A model generated the notes under the pieces. That model did no database searches. It saw only the letters and a program-made list of their open reading frames with translations, and was not told the origin of the DNA. From Candidatus Gastranaerophilales bacterium (GTDB lineage Bacteria; Cyanobacteriota; Vampirovibrionia; Gastranaerophilales; Gastranaerophilaceae): a stretch of 64,000 nt of DNA. Shown piece by piece: positions 16,336 to 23,323 of this stretch. The stretch's first letter is position 1. Each line of letters begins with the position of its first letter. The DNA is taken from positions 150,863-214,862 of the forward strand of contig CALUTI010000003.1 in assembly GCA_944323695.1 (NCBI GenBank). The letters run 5' to 3'. The translations under genes and the position numbers were made by a program.

Positions 16336-17201
16336 TTAATTTACAAATTCCCCGCCTATTTCATAATCTACAACATCATCAGGCAATTTGTTATATTTTA
16401 TAATATCTTCTATACAACCGGCAAATATACTACATAAAAATTCATAGTTATCTTGTGTTATATAAAACGCAAACGCATCTCTACCAATCTGATTTGGTAA
16501 ATTTTCCCCGTTAACGTCAACCATAAATTTTGCACAATATTTTTCAACACAAGTTCCTTGAATAGGATTGCCATTTTCATCCAATTTGGCACTGCCATCC
16601 TCATTATATTTAGTGCATGTATATTCTCTACGGCAGTCGGGACGCAAATTTATCCCTATTATCATTCCGTTTGTAAGACGAAGATTTGGGACTTCCATCT
16701 GCGAAGAGCTATTCGTGTTAGTTGTAACATTTTCAACAGGTTTTACATATTTCAAATTGTAGCGCGAATTATTTACCTTTGATCCTTTAAAATATTTTGA
16801 TAAATCCGCAATAACCTTCGCAGAATCGCCATTCGGATTAATTGTATCAGTTAAAACCATACTTGATGAGTCAGCTTTAATCCTATTCAACGCTTGCGTC
16901 ACTAACGAATATGCCTGTTTATTACGGGTTATCAGTTCCTTTTCTTTATAATTTGCTATAAGCGTCGGTATTGTCATTGCGGCAACTATTCCAATGATTC
17001 CAAGGGTGATTAAGACTTCTGCCAGGGTGAACGCATATTTTTTACTAAGGTCAAAAATTGTTTTCTCGACGACGCTCCCACCTCCGGCTCCGCTATGGTC
17101 TCGAAAACAATTTTCGACCTTAGTTTTTTCACCAAAACCCTTGCTATTTCTACCTAGGAGAGACGCCCCCCCCCGTTTTTGAATTTTTTCATAATTTTCA
17201 T
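16336..17201 (-). CDS. Pseudopilin with long N-terminal leader, out of frame at a G9 tract
   Basis: The pilin frame contains KKYAFTLAEVLITLGIIG and AAMTIPTLIANY, the prepilin cleavage/methylation motif with its hydrophobic helix. A Cys-containing globular domain of about 200 residues follows (DCRREYTC, CVEKYCAKF). The frame is open upstream for about 60 codons but has no supported start of its own. The start with a strong ribosome site (AAGGAG, then ATG 17199-17201) reads MKIMKKFKN, enters a G9 tract (17166-17174) and stops at TAG. One more G, or a -1 shift on the tract, would join it to the pilin frame as a 288-residue protein. The frame also crosses a 79-bp palindromic repeat. Confidence 0.65.
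17045..17123. repeat. 79-bp palindromic repeat inside the pseudopilin leader
   Basis: The ends CTAAGGTC and GACCTTAG are perfect inverted copies, extended by AAAATTGTTTTC and GAAAACAATTTT. They enclose a GC-rich core starting CGACGACGCTCCC. A core copy with two differences in 30 bases lies at 21153-21183 between ffh and ispF. In the pilin frame it encodes a Gly/Ser-rich stretch (HSGAGGGSVVE). Confidence 0.75.
17166..17174 (-). other. G9 homopolymer near the pseudopilin start (read on the minus strand)
   Basis: Nine consecutive G follow the codons for MKIMKKFKN. The downstream pilin frame is in register with that start only with ten (or seven) G. The tract at 32747-32755 occupies the same position in another pseudopilin gene. 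Confidence 0.85.
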
Positions 17202-17262
17202 AAGCTTTTCTCCTTCTTTTGGGTTTATTATAACATTTTTTTTAATTTTTGACAAACTATTA

Positions 17263-17291
17263 TTGACAATAATAATTTATTATCATATCAT
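17263..17291 (+). promoter_or_regulatory. Promoter of the Met-rich leader peptide
   Basis: A consensus TTGACA (17263-17268) lies 17 bases from TATCAT (17286-17291). Transcription would start near 17298, just before the leader's ribosome site AAAGGAAG. Confidence 0.7.
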
Positions 17292-17311
17292 AAAACACAA
17301 AAGGAAGAAAA

Positions 17312-17398
17312 ATGAGAAACAACACAACAATGATGATGCAAATGATGATGCAAAGCCTAAGTTCAGGTGGTCATTGTGTTGCATTTCGAATGTGTTAA
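17312..17398 (+). CDS. Met-rich leader peptide, 28 residues
   Basis: A well-placed ribosome site (AAAGGAAGAAAA) precedes the ATG of a 28-codon frame, MRNNTTMMMQMMMQSLSSGG followed by a short tail ending RMC. Seven of the 28 codons after the start are Met, six of them in two ATG-ATG-ATG triplets separated by CAA. The stop is followed within 20 bases by a Rho-independent terminator, part of whose stem can pair instead with bases inside the peptide gene. This is the layout of an amino-acid-sensing attenuation leader. The downstream gene (17474) is not a recognisable methionine gene, so what is sensed is uncertain. Confidence 0.55.
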   Translation: MRNNTTMMMQMMMQSLSSGGHCVAFRMC

Positions 17399-17446
17399 TC
17401 GAAAATAAAACAAGTTCAAGCCACCTGATAAAGGTGGCTTTTTTAG
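17363..17446 (+). promoter_or_regulatory. Attenuator-like alternative hairpins and terminator
   Basis: Terminator form: AAGCCACC (17418-17425) pairs with GGTGGCTT (17433-17440), followed by a T run. Competing form: TCAGGTGG (17363-17370), inside the leader peptide, pairs perfectly with CCACCTGA (17421-17428). The two are mutually exclusive. A ribosome stalled on the Met codons would leave 17363 free and favour read-through into 17474; a ribosome that moves on would mask it and favour termination. Confidence 0.55.
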
Positions 17447-17473
17447 TGTGTAACAATAATAAGGATGTAAAAA

Positions 17474-18838
17474 ATGTATACAAGAATAAATTTATTGCAA
17501 AATAACAGACAACAATATAAAAATTCACCCCAACCGAGTTTCAAAGGTTCAACAGGAAATGGCACAATAAAAATTCTGGATGCTTTCATAAAGTCACAGG
17601 AGAATTTATCTTCAACAAGATTTATACAAGATACTGCGACAAACTGGGTTCCCAAAGCTTTATTGTCAAGAAGTAAGGCTGATTTTTGGGAATTCACGTT
17701 TTTAGAATTTTTGGAATCCGGATTATTTTACTATGCAGCACCGTTTTTCGGAGAACATTTATATAAAAAGGGGTTATTTAAAGCAATTCAGCCTAAAAAC
17801 TTAAAAGAAAATATCGTTAAAAATATTCCGGAGAGTTTAGAAACAATTAAAAAATCAAACTTTGATAAAAACTTCAAAAACAGACTTATTACAAGCAAAG
17901 CCGGAATGGTTGCTGCATGTCTTGCGATTCCGGTTTTAGAATATACACTGAGCTTTGCAAAAAATTTATTTACCTTAAAAGTCTTTAAAACAAGCGATTT
18001 TAACAACATAGCAAACCTGAACAAGGATAAAAAAGAAGACATAAACCAGCAAAAACATGTAGAATCTCACGCGAAAAAAGAATTGCTAAAAGCAGGACTG
18101 TTATCTGCTGCCGGAATAGGTACAGGTATGGCACTTGCAATTGGGGGACATAAGTCAGACAAGCTGGTTAAGCTATCCGAGGGGATTCTTGAACCGGGAG
18201 AAAAACTTGCAAAATTATTCGAAAAAGCAGGTATTAAATCTCCCAAATTTAAAAAATTCCTAAAAGATTACACAAAGCTTGATTTTGAAAATAATAACGG
18301 TAAACTGGCTTTAAGCAAAGGTCAGCTTGCAGTTATTGCCACCACAGGATTATTCGGATATTCAAACGCTGCAAAAGATCGCGGCAAATTAGATTTTTAT
18401 GAAGTTTGGACAAGGGTGCCTCTGGTTGTTTTATATACAATTTTCGGATCTGCAATTTTTGACGAAGGATTCAAAAAAATACTTGCGAAAAAAGGATATT
18501 TCCCTGAATTAATCAAAAAAGATAAAAACGGAATAATTAATGTACCATCAAGAAAAGAACTTCCGGAAATAGCTGAAAAATTGGCAAAGAAAAACAATTC
18601 CGCCGTTGATAAGGAGCTTGGATCACTTATAAAACAAAAGGCCGTGATAACAGGCGTGCCCTATGCTTTCAGTATCGTTGTAATGGGATTTACACTAAGC
18701 GCAATTACAAGGCTATGGACAAAAATCAGATACAATAAGCAAATAAAAGATTCTAAAAATGATACCAAACAACCGCCGATTGAAAATATTATGAAAATGA
18801 GTCCGGTATTTGAAGGTTTTAAAAACCATCTGAAATAA
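17474..18838 (+). CDS. Hypothetical membrane-associated protein, 454 residues
   Basis: No family is recognised. After a Gln/Asn-rich N-terminus comes the motif QPSFKG (about residues 15-25), which recurs as QPSFEG in the protein at 51751. Hydrophobic stretches include GMVAACLAIPVLEYTL, LLSAAGIGTGMALAIGG, VPLVVLYTIFGSAIF and VPYAFSIVVMGFTLSAI, consistent with four or more membrane segments separated by Lys-rich loops. The ATG follows AAGGATGTAAAAA. It lies 30 bases beyond the attenuator-like terminator, so its expression is probably controlled by it. Its end overlaps the convergent SGNH hydrolase gene by 20 bases. Confidence 0.7.
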   Translation: MYTRINLLQNNRQQYKNSPQPSFKGSTGNGTIKILDAFIKSQENLSSTRFIQDTATNWVPKALLSRSKADFWEFTFLEFLESGLFYYAAPFFGEHLYKKGLFKAIQPKNLKENIVKNIPESLETIKKSNFDKNFKNRLITSKAGMVAACLAIPVLEYTLSFAKNLFTLKVFKTSDFNNIANLNKDKKEDINQQKHVESHAKKELLKAGLLSAAGIGTGMALAIGGHKSDKLVKLSEGILEPGEKLAKLFEKAGIKSPKFKKFLKDYTKLDFENNNGKLALSKGQLAVIATTGLFGYSNAAKDRGKLDFYEVWTRVPLVVLYTIFGSAIFDEGFKKILAKKGYFPELIKKDKNGIINVPSRKELPEIAEKLAKKNNSAVDKELGSLIKQKAVITGVPYAFSIVVMGFTLSAITRLWTKIRYNKQIKDSKNDTKQPPIENIMKMSPVFEGFKNHLK

Positions 18839-19439
18839 ATTCCGCAAGCCTTTGGGCTAATACTTGGTGAGATTCTTTTGTATAGTGGATCCCATCAAAC
18901 TCCGACGGATGCACAAACTTATTAAAATCAAAGTAAAAACAATTGTTATCTTTTGCAATTTTTTCAAAGACATGGAAGATTTTTTGAATTTTTTCAATGG
19001 AATTTTCATCAAACATTGCGGCGAAACCGCTATGCAGCAAATCTTTTGTAATCTTTACCGGAGGAATTATAATAATTTTGGCTCCCTGATTGGATTTTTT
19101 AATAACATCAATAAGATTTTGCAAACCTTTTTCCGCAATAAATTCATCAAGCGGATAAAAAATTTGCGCGTCGTTTGTCCCGAGACTCAGAATACAAATA
19201 TCAAAATCTTTGTGATTTTCAAGAGATACCTGAAGATATTCCCCGCCGCTTTGCTTCAGCCCTTCAGGATTTCTAAAAAAGCCCGTACGGTTATTCATGC
19301 CATCCTCAATAACTTCATAATTATCTGCAAAAATTTGTGACAGAATTCCGCTCCAACGGCTGTTTTTGTCAAATCTGCCGCCAGTTTCGGGGTTAAAACC
19401 AAATGTATTAGAATCGCCAAAACATAATATTTTTTTCAT
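18819..19439 (-). CDS. SGNH/GDSL-family hydrolase
   Basis: The protein starts MKKILCFGDSNTFGFNPETG, with the GDSN block I motif holding the nucleophile Ser. It continues with LSLGTND (block III, oxyanion Asn) and ends with the catalytic dyad in FDGIHYTKESH. At 206 residues it is close to arylesterase- and acyl-CoA thioesterase-like members. No signal peptide is visible, so it is probably cytoplasmic. I start at 19439; the 14 codons upstream lack motif content. It overlaps the convergent gene at 17474 by about 20 bases. The substrate is unknown. Confidence 0.85.
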   Translation of the reverse strand: MKKILCFGDSNTFGFNPETGGRFDKNSRWSGILSQIFADNYEVIEDGMNNRTGFFRNPEGLKQSGGEYLQVSLENHKDFDICILSLGTNDAQIFYPLDEFIAEKGLQNLIDVIKKSNQGAKIIIIPPVKITKDLLHSGFAAMFDENSIEKIQKIFHVFEKIAKDNNCFYFDFNKFVHPSEFDGIHYTKESHQVLAQRLAEFISDGF

Positions 19440-19484
19440 ACAAACTTTGATATTGAATAGGATATGTAAAACACTGACCAATAA

Positions 19485-19559
19485 TGGCGGCGGTAAGGGG
19501 AATTGAACCCCTGTTTGGAGAATGAGAATCTCCCGTCCTAACCACTAGACGATACCGCT
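19485..19559 (-). tRNA. tRNA-Glu (anticodon CUC)
   Basis: The minus strand folds as a cloverleaf: D arm around GTCTAGTGGTTAGGAC, anticodon stem GGAGA/TCTCC with loop TTCTCAT, and T arm AGGGGTTCAATTCCCCT. The acceptor end is TACCGCC, then discriminator G and an encoded CCA. The anticodon is CUC. Pair 1-72 reads A with C, a mismatch that is not usual for tRNA-Glu. Confidence 0.9.
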
Positions 19560-19665
19560 GTGTGTAATTTTATTGTACCACTAAAAAATTTTTAGCAAAT
19601 TTTTTTAAAACATCAATAAAACGTATGATTTTATTTTTCAAGTCCTCTGCTAATATAAAACCATA

Positions 19666-19734
19666 CTCCTTAGAGACTAAGATACACATATCCCTAATCA
19701 ACAGCTATGCACCTCAGTACATAGCTTTTTTTTG
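19666..19734 (+). ncRNA. Candidate small RNA or ffh leader with terminator
   Basis: A possible -10 TATAAA (19654-19659) is followed by a roughly 70-base stretch with the hairpin CTTAG-AGA-CTAAG. It ends in a strong terminator (AGCTATG/CATAGCT plus eight T, 19703-19734) only 16 bases before the ffh ATG. Either an independent sRNA ends here or ffh is controlled by termination in its leader. The -35 is poor. Confidence 0.4.
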
Positions 19735-19749
19735 TGCTATTATATAATT

Positions 19750-21126
19750 ATGTTTGAAAGTTTAAGCGACAGATTACAAAGTATAATTTCTAAAACCCGC
19801 GGTGCCGAACTTACACAGGATAATATGCAAGAGGCTTTACGCGAAATAAGACGTGCGCTTTTGGAAGCGGATGTTAATTTACGTGTGGTAAAGGCATTTA
19901 TTTCCGCTATAAAAGATAAAGCCGAAGGTGAAAAGGTTTTGGAAGGCGTAAACCCCTCACAGCAGCTCGTTAAAATAGTTCATGATGAATTAATTGAACT
20001 TTTAGGGAAAGAACAAAAACCGTTAGATTTAAGCGGTCACCCGTCTTTAATTATGATGCTCGGCCTACAGGGTTCAGGTAAAACAACTTCATCTGCAAAG
20101 CTTGCCGTAAAGCTTAAAAAGGAAGGTAAGAATCCATTACTTGTAGCATGTGACGTTTATCGTCCGGCAGCAATTTCTCAATTAAAAACACTGGGTAATG
20201 AAATCGGCGTTGAAGTTTTCACAATTGACGGCTCAAAAGATGTTAAAAATATAGTGCAAAGCGCAATTGATTATTCAAAAGAAAAAGGTTTTAACGTTTT
20301 AATCCTTGATACTGCAGGACGTTTGCAGATTGACACCGATATGATGGCAGAACTTTTGATAATCGACAGAATGTTTGCACCGCAGGAAAAACTTCTTGTA
20401 ATAGATGCCATGACAGGTCAAGAGGCTGTAAATGTTGCGGAAAACTTTGACGCACAAATCGGTTTGACAGGCTTGGTTTTGACAAAACTTGACGGCGACA
20501 GCCGCGGTGGTTCTGCACTGAGCGTTGTTTACTGTACAGGAAAGCCTATAAAACTTACCGGTACAGGTGAAAAACTTAATGCGCTGGAAGATTTTTATCC
20601 TGAACGAATGGCAACAAGAATTCTCGGCATGGGCGATATTGTGTCATTGGTTGAACGTGCGCAGGAAGTTTTTGACGAAAAATCCGCAAAAGAGCTTGAA
20701 GCTAAAATGGCAAAAGCCGAATTCACCTTTGACGACTTTTTAAAAATGCAAAAGCAGATGAAAATGATGGGTTCAATGGATCAAATTCTCGGGATGATTC
20801 CGGGTATGAAAATGTCCAAAGATGACCGCGAAAAGATTTCCCACGAAGGTGAAAAACAATTCAAAAAAATTGAAGTATTTATCCAGAGCATGACGCCGGA
20901 AGAACGCGCGAACCCCGCTCTTTTAAACACAAGCCGCAAAAAACGTATCTCCAAGGGCTGCGGCATTGATATGCATAATATTAACCTTTACATCAAACAG
21001 TTTGAACAAATGCGTATGATGATGAAGGGCATGAATGATATGAAAAAAATGATGGGCGGTTTTGGCGGAAAAATGGGCAAACACGCCATGACCAAAGCCA
21101 TGTCAATGATGCGTAAATTCAGATAA
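19750..21126 (+). CDS. ffh: Signal recognition particle protein Ffh
   Basis: Ffh binds 4.5S RNA and signal sequences and directs membrane proteins to FtsY. The 458 residues contain the helical N domain (MFESLSDRLQSIISKTRG onward) and the GTPase domain with GLQGSGKTTSSAKLA, DVYRPAAISQL, DTAGRLQ and TKLDGDSRGG. The M domain is Met-rich (KMQKQMKMMGSMDQILGMIPG, MRMMMKGMNDMKKMMGG). I start at the ATG of MFESLSD; no ribosome site is obvious. A strong terminator lies directly upstream, so a promoter inside or very near it (TATAAT at 19743) or read-through is needed. Confidence 0.95.
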   Translation: MFESLSDRLQSIISKTRGAELTQDNMQEALREIRRALLEADVNLRVVKAFISAIKDKAEGEKVLEGVNPSQQLVKIVHDELIELLGKEQKPLDLSGHPSLIMMLGLQGSGKTTSSAKLAVKLKKEGKNPLLVACDVYRPAAISQLKTLGNEIGVEVFTIDGSKDVKNIVQSAIDYSKEKGFNVLILDTAGRLQIDTDMMAELLIIDRMFAPQEKLLVIDAMTGQEAVNVAENFDAQIGLTGLVLTKLDGDSRGGSALSVVYCTGKPIKLTGTGEKLNALEDFYPERMATRILGMGDIVSLVERAQEVFDEKSAKELEAKMAKAEFTFDDFLKMQKQMKMMGSMDQILGMIPGMKMSKDDREKISHEGEKQFKKIEVFIQSMTPEERANPALLNTSRKKRISKGCGIDMHNINLYIKQFEQMRMMMKGMNDMKKMMGGFGGKMGKHAMTKAMSMMRKFR

Positions 21127-21152
21127 TTAATAAATATAGTAGAACTATTTTT

Positions 21153-21183
21153 TCGACGACGCTCCCGCCGCCGGCTCCGCTAT
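21153..21183. repeat. Second copy of the GC-rich palindromic repeat core
   Basis: TCGACGACGCTCCC and CCGGCTCCGCTAT match the core of the 17045-17123 element with two differences. It lacks the A/T-rich inverted arms of that copy. It lies in the short gap between the convergent ffh and ispF genes. Confidence 0.7.
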
Positions 21184-21188
21184 TAAAG

Positions 21189-21662
21189 TTATTTCCTTAA
21201 CATAACAACAGCATGTGCTTCAATTGCAAGCTTTTGACCTACAGCATCCAAATGCTCGTTTGTTTTAGCTTTGATAGATAATTCATCAGGCTCGATTTCC
21301 AAAATTTTGCATAAAACTTTCTTCATTTTCGGAATATAAGGCATCATTTTAGGCTCCTGAGCAATAATATTGCTGTCAATGTTCACAATCTGCCAGCCTT
21401 TTTCCGAAATTTTTTCGTAAACCTTTTCAAGCAAAATTGTGCTTTCAATATCTTTATACTTTTTATCAGTATCAGGGAAAAGTGTTCCGATATCAGAAAG
21501 CGCAAGTGCACCCAGCATTGCATCAATAATCGCATGGATTAAAACATCCGCGTCAGAATGCCCCAAAAGCCCTTTTTCATGCGTAATTTTAACCCCGCCG
21601 ATAATCAGATCGCGCCCTTCGGTTAATTTATGAATATCATATCCCAAACCTATTCTATACAT
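21189..21662 (-). CDS. ispF: 2-C-methyl-D-erythritol 2,4-cyclodiphosphate synthase
   Basis: IspF acts in the MEP isoprenoid pathway, cyclising CDP-methylerythritol phosphate with release of CMP. The 157-residue protein shows IGLGYDIHKL with the zinc ligands Asp and His, GHSDADVLIHAIIDAMLGA with the third His, and the C-terminal KAKTNEHLDAVGQKLAIEAHAV. It ends a three-gene minus-strand unit (Nudix, HAD, ispF) with overlaps of 4 and 8 bases. The pathway partner ispE is at 37282. Family length is normal. Confidence 0.95.
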   Translation of the reverse strand: MYRIGLGYDIHKLTEGRDLIIGGVKITHEKGLLGHSDADVLIHAIIDAMLGALALSDIGTLFPDTDKKYKDIESTILLEKVYEKISEKGWQIVNIDSNIIAQEPKMMPYIPKMKKVLCKILEIEPDELSIKAKTNEHLDAVGQKLAIEAHAVVMLRK

Positions 21663-22461
21663 TTTTAACTCCGAGTTTCACAAATTTTTCAATTGCCTTT
21701 ACAAATCCGTCGTTTTCAACAGTATCTGTTATGTAATCCGCATAGGATTTCAATTCCTCCGTCGCATTACCCATAGCAACCTTAATTCCGCCGGCTTTTA
21801 ACAATTCTATATCGTTATCTTGATCGCCGATTGTCAAAATCTCCTCCTGTTTAATTTTCCACATATCAGCCAAAAACTTGACCCCGGAAGATTTTTTAGC
21901 ATCTTTTGAGCCGATTTCGCAGAAAAACGGAGTGGATTTTACTATGTACAAATCCGGAAATTCCCTGCTTAACTCCTCCACCCAGCCGGTAACTTTATCT
22001 GCATCTTTTAAGTCTATTGCAAGAAGTTTATTGACATTTTCAATATTCAAATCATCAAAAGAACAAACCGTATAATCTATAAACCTGCCGTCAGTGTATT
22101 CTTTGACTATTTCATTATCATGTTCAACATATAATTTATCGTCCAGATATAAGTTTAAATGAACATTATTTTTTCTTGCCCATTTAATAATTTTTTTAGC
22201 ATAGTCAGGTCTCAAATCTTTCTGATAAAGCGTTTTGCCGCTTTCATCTTTTATTAAACCGCCCTGATATGAAACAATAGGCGTATGAAGCCCGAGTTCA
22301 CGCGCCACGGGAGTTGTTGAACTATGCATTCTGCCTGTTACAAGAACTAGCTTAATCCCGCTTTCATCAAGTTCTTTTATACATTTTTTAACCTCAGGAC
22401 TGAATTCAAAACTCCATTTCAAAATTGTACCGTCAATATCGGTTGCAACCATTTTAATCAT
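21655..22461 (-). CDS. HAD superfamily hydrolase, Cof type
   Basis: The protein begins MIKMVATDIDGTIL, the DxDGT nucleophile motif. It continues with LVTGRMHSSTTPVARELG, the typical Cof substrate-recognition start, and ends with LTIGDQDNDIELLKAGGIKVAMGNATEEL (motif IV acidic residues, here GDQxND). The length of 268 residues and a type IIB cap fit sugar-phosphate or nucleotide phosphatases. It overlaps the Nudix gene by four bases and ispF by eight, so all three are translated from one message. The substrate cannot be deduced; a housecleaning role with the Nudix enzyme is possible. Confidence 0.88.
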   Translation of the reverse strand: MIKMVATDIDGTILKWSFEFSPEVKKCIKELDESGIKLVLVTGRMHSSTTPVARELGLHTPIVSYQGGLIKDESGKTLYQKDLRPDYAKKIIKWARKNNVHLNLYLDDKLYVEHDNEIVKEYTDGRFIDYTVCSFDDLNIENVNKLLAIDLKDADKVTGWVEELSREFPDLYIVKSTPFFCEIGSKDAKKSSGVKFLADMWKIKQEEILTIGDQDNDIELLKAGGIKVAMGNATEELKSYADYITDTVENDGFVKAIEKFVKLGVKNV

Positions 22462-22985
22462 AATTTAAAAGCCCTCATCAATCCGCAAATTGTTTTTGCG
22501 TCATTAATTTCACCGTTTTTAATTTTTTCAAAAATTTCATCAAGTTTATACTCAAAACACTGAATAATTTCGCCCTCATCCGGATGTTCACCTACAAATT
22601 CCAAATCCTTCGCAAAATAAAGATACAATTTTTCATTGCAAAATCCCGGTGATGTATTGATAAATCCCAACTCTTTCCAAATTTTTGCTCTGTAGCCTGT
22701 TTCTTCTTCCAATTCTCTTTGTGCAGCAGGAAAAGGTTCTTCACCTTTTTCAAGTTTCCCCGCCGGAAGTTCTAACACAGTTTCCTTTATTGGGTATCTA
22801 AATTGTTTTACCATTAAAATTGTATCCGGACTTTTTTGCGCCGCAATCACAACTCCGCCTGAATGCTCAACAACCTCTCTGACAGATTTTCTTCCGGTTG
22901 AAATCTCAACATTATCACGGCGAACATCAATCACTTTGCCCTTGTAAACATATTCAAAATCCAGTGTCTTTTCTTCAAAATCCAT
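22458..22985 (-). CDS. Nudix hydrolase, ADP-ribose pyrophosphatase-like
   Basis: The Nudix box reads GKLEKGEEPFPAAQRELEEE followed by TGYRA, an exact GX5EX7REUXEEXGU match. The preceding MVKQFRYPIKETVLELPAGK and the N-terminal DNVEISTGRKSVREVVEHSG are typical of ADP-ribose/NADH diphosphatases. The length of 175 residues is normal. It is the first gene of the Nudix-HAD-ispF unit. Its start lies near the leftward end of the small peptide locus at 23054. The exact nucleotide substrate is inferred. Confidence 0.88.
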   Translation of the reverse strand: MDFEEKTLDFEYVYKGKVIDVRRDNVEISTGRKSVREVVEHSGGVVIAAQKSPDTILMVKQFRYPIKETVLELPAGKLEKGEEPFPAAQRELEEETGYRAKIWKELGFINTSPGFCNEKLYLYFAKDLEFVGEHPDEGEIIQCFEYKLDEIFEKIKNGEINDAKTICGLMRAFKL

Positions 22986-23053
22986 ACCTTTATTTTAGCA
23001 TAAAAAATCAATTATGTAATAAAAGATTTTATTCATAATATTTCCTAAAAATA

Positions 23054-23082
23054 TTGACAACAAAACCTTGATAATCTATAAT
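23054..23082 (+). promoter_or_regulatory. Consensus sense promoter, peptide locus A
   Basis: TTGACA (23054-23059) and TATAAT (23077-23082) are perfect consensus boxes 17 bases apart. The start would be near 23089, giving a 74-base leader that opens with the small hairpin GGGT-AGT-ACCC. Confidence 0.85.
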
Positions 23083-23162
23083 TTACCTACAGGGTAGTAC
23101 CCGTCACAACCCGACCCACACACGTATTTAACTAAGCAATCAGTGGAAAGGGGGTGAGAAGA

Positions 23163-23237
23163 TTGAAAAAAGAACACATAAAAAATGCCATCAAGGCAAT
23201 GATAGCATTTTTACAGTTAATTTATTTCATTCTTTAG
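23163..23237 (+). CDS. Small hydrophobic peptide A, 24 residues, toxin-like
   Basis: The frame runs from TTG 23163 to TAG 23237 after a strong ribosome site (AAAGGGGGTGAG). The peptide has a basic N-terminus (MKKEHIKNAIK) and a strongly hydrophobic second half (MIAFLQLIYFIL), as in membrane-acting type I toxins. Peptide B at 44451 has the same length, the same M-K-basic-E-x-I-K opening and the same surroundings. The mRNA leader carries C-rich stretches able to pair with the G-rich ribosome site. A convergent antisense RNA overlaps the distal part of the frame. No family is recognised; the toxin role is inference from architecture. Confidence 0.55.
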   Translation: MKKEHIKNAIKAMIAFLQLIYFIL

Positions 23238-23276
23238 GGTACTAAGTGCAGTCACCAATGGGGACTGCCACCCTAT
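23180..23276 (-). ncRNA. Candidate antisense RNA A (antitoxin-like)
   Basis: The RNA would start near 23276 and first form the stem GCAGTC/GACTGC within GGGT/ACCC (23237-23273). It then runs antisense into the peptide gene and ends at the terminator formed by AAATGC and GCATTTTTT (arms read on the minus strand, 23180-23212), inside the coding sequence. Length is about 97 bases. It complements the 3' two-thirds of the peptide gene and the 3' untranslated region. Confidence 0.6.
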
Positions 23277-23282
23277 ATATTC

Positions 23283-23310
23283 ATTATAACTCCTTTTTTC
23301 ACTTTGTCAA
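23283..23310 (-). promoter_or_regulatory. Consensus antisense promoter, peptide locus A
   Basis: Read on the minus strand, TTGACA (23310-23305) and TATAAT (23288-23283) are perfect consensus boxes with a 16-base spacer. The box set and the following GAATATATAGGG are repeated at locus B. Confidence 0.85.
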
Positions 23311-23323
23311 GGCCGGTGCTTGA

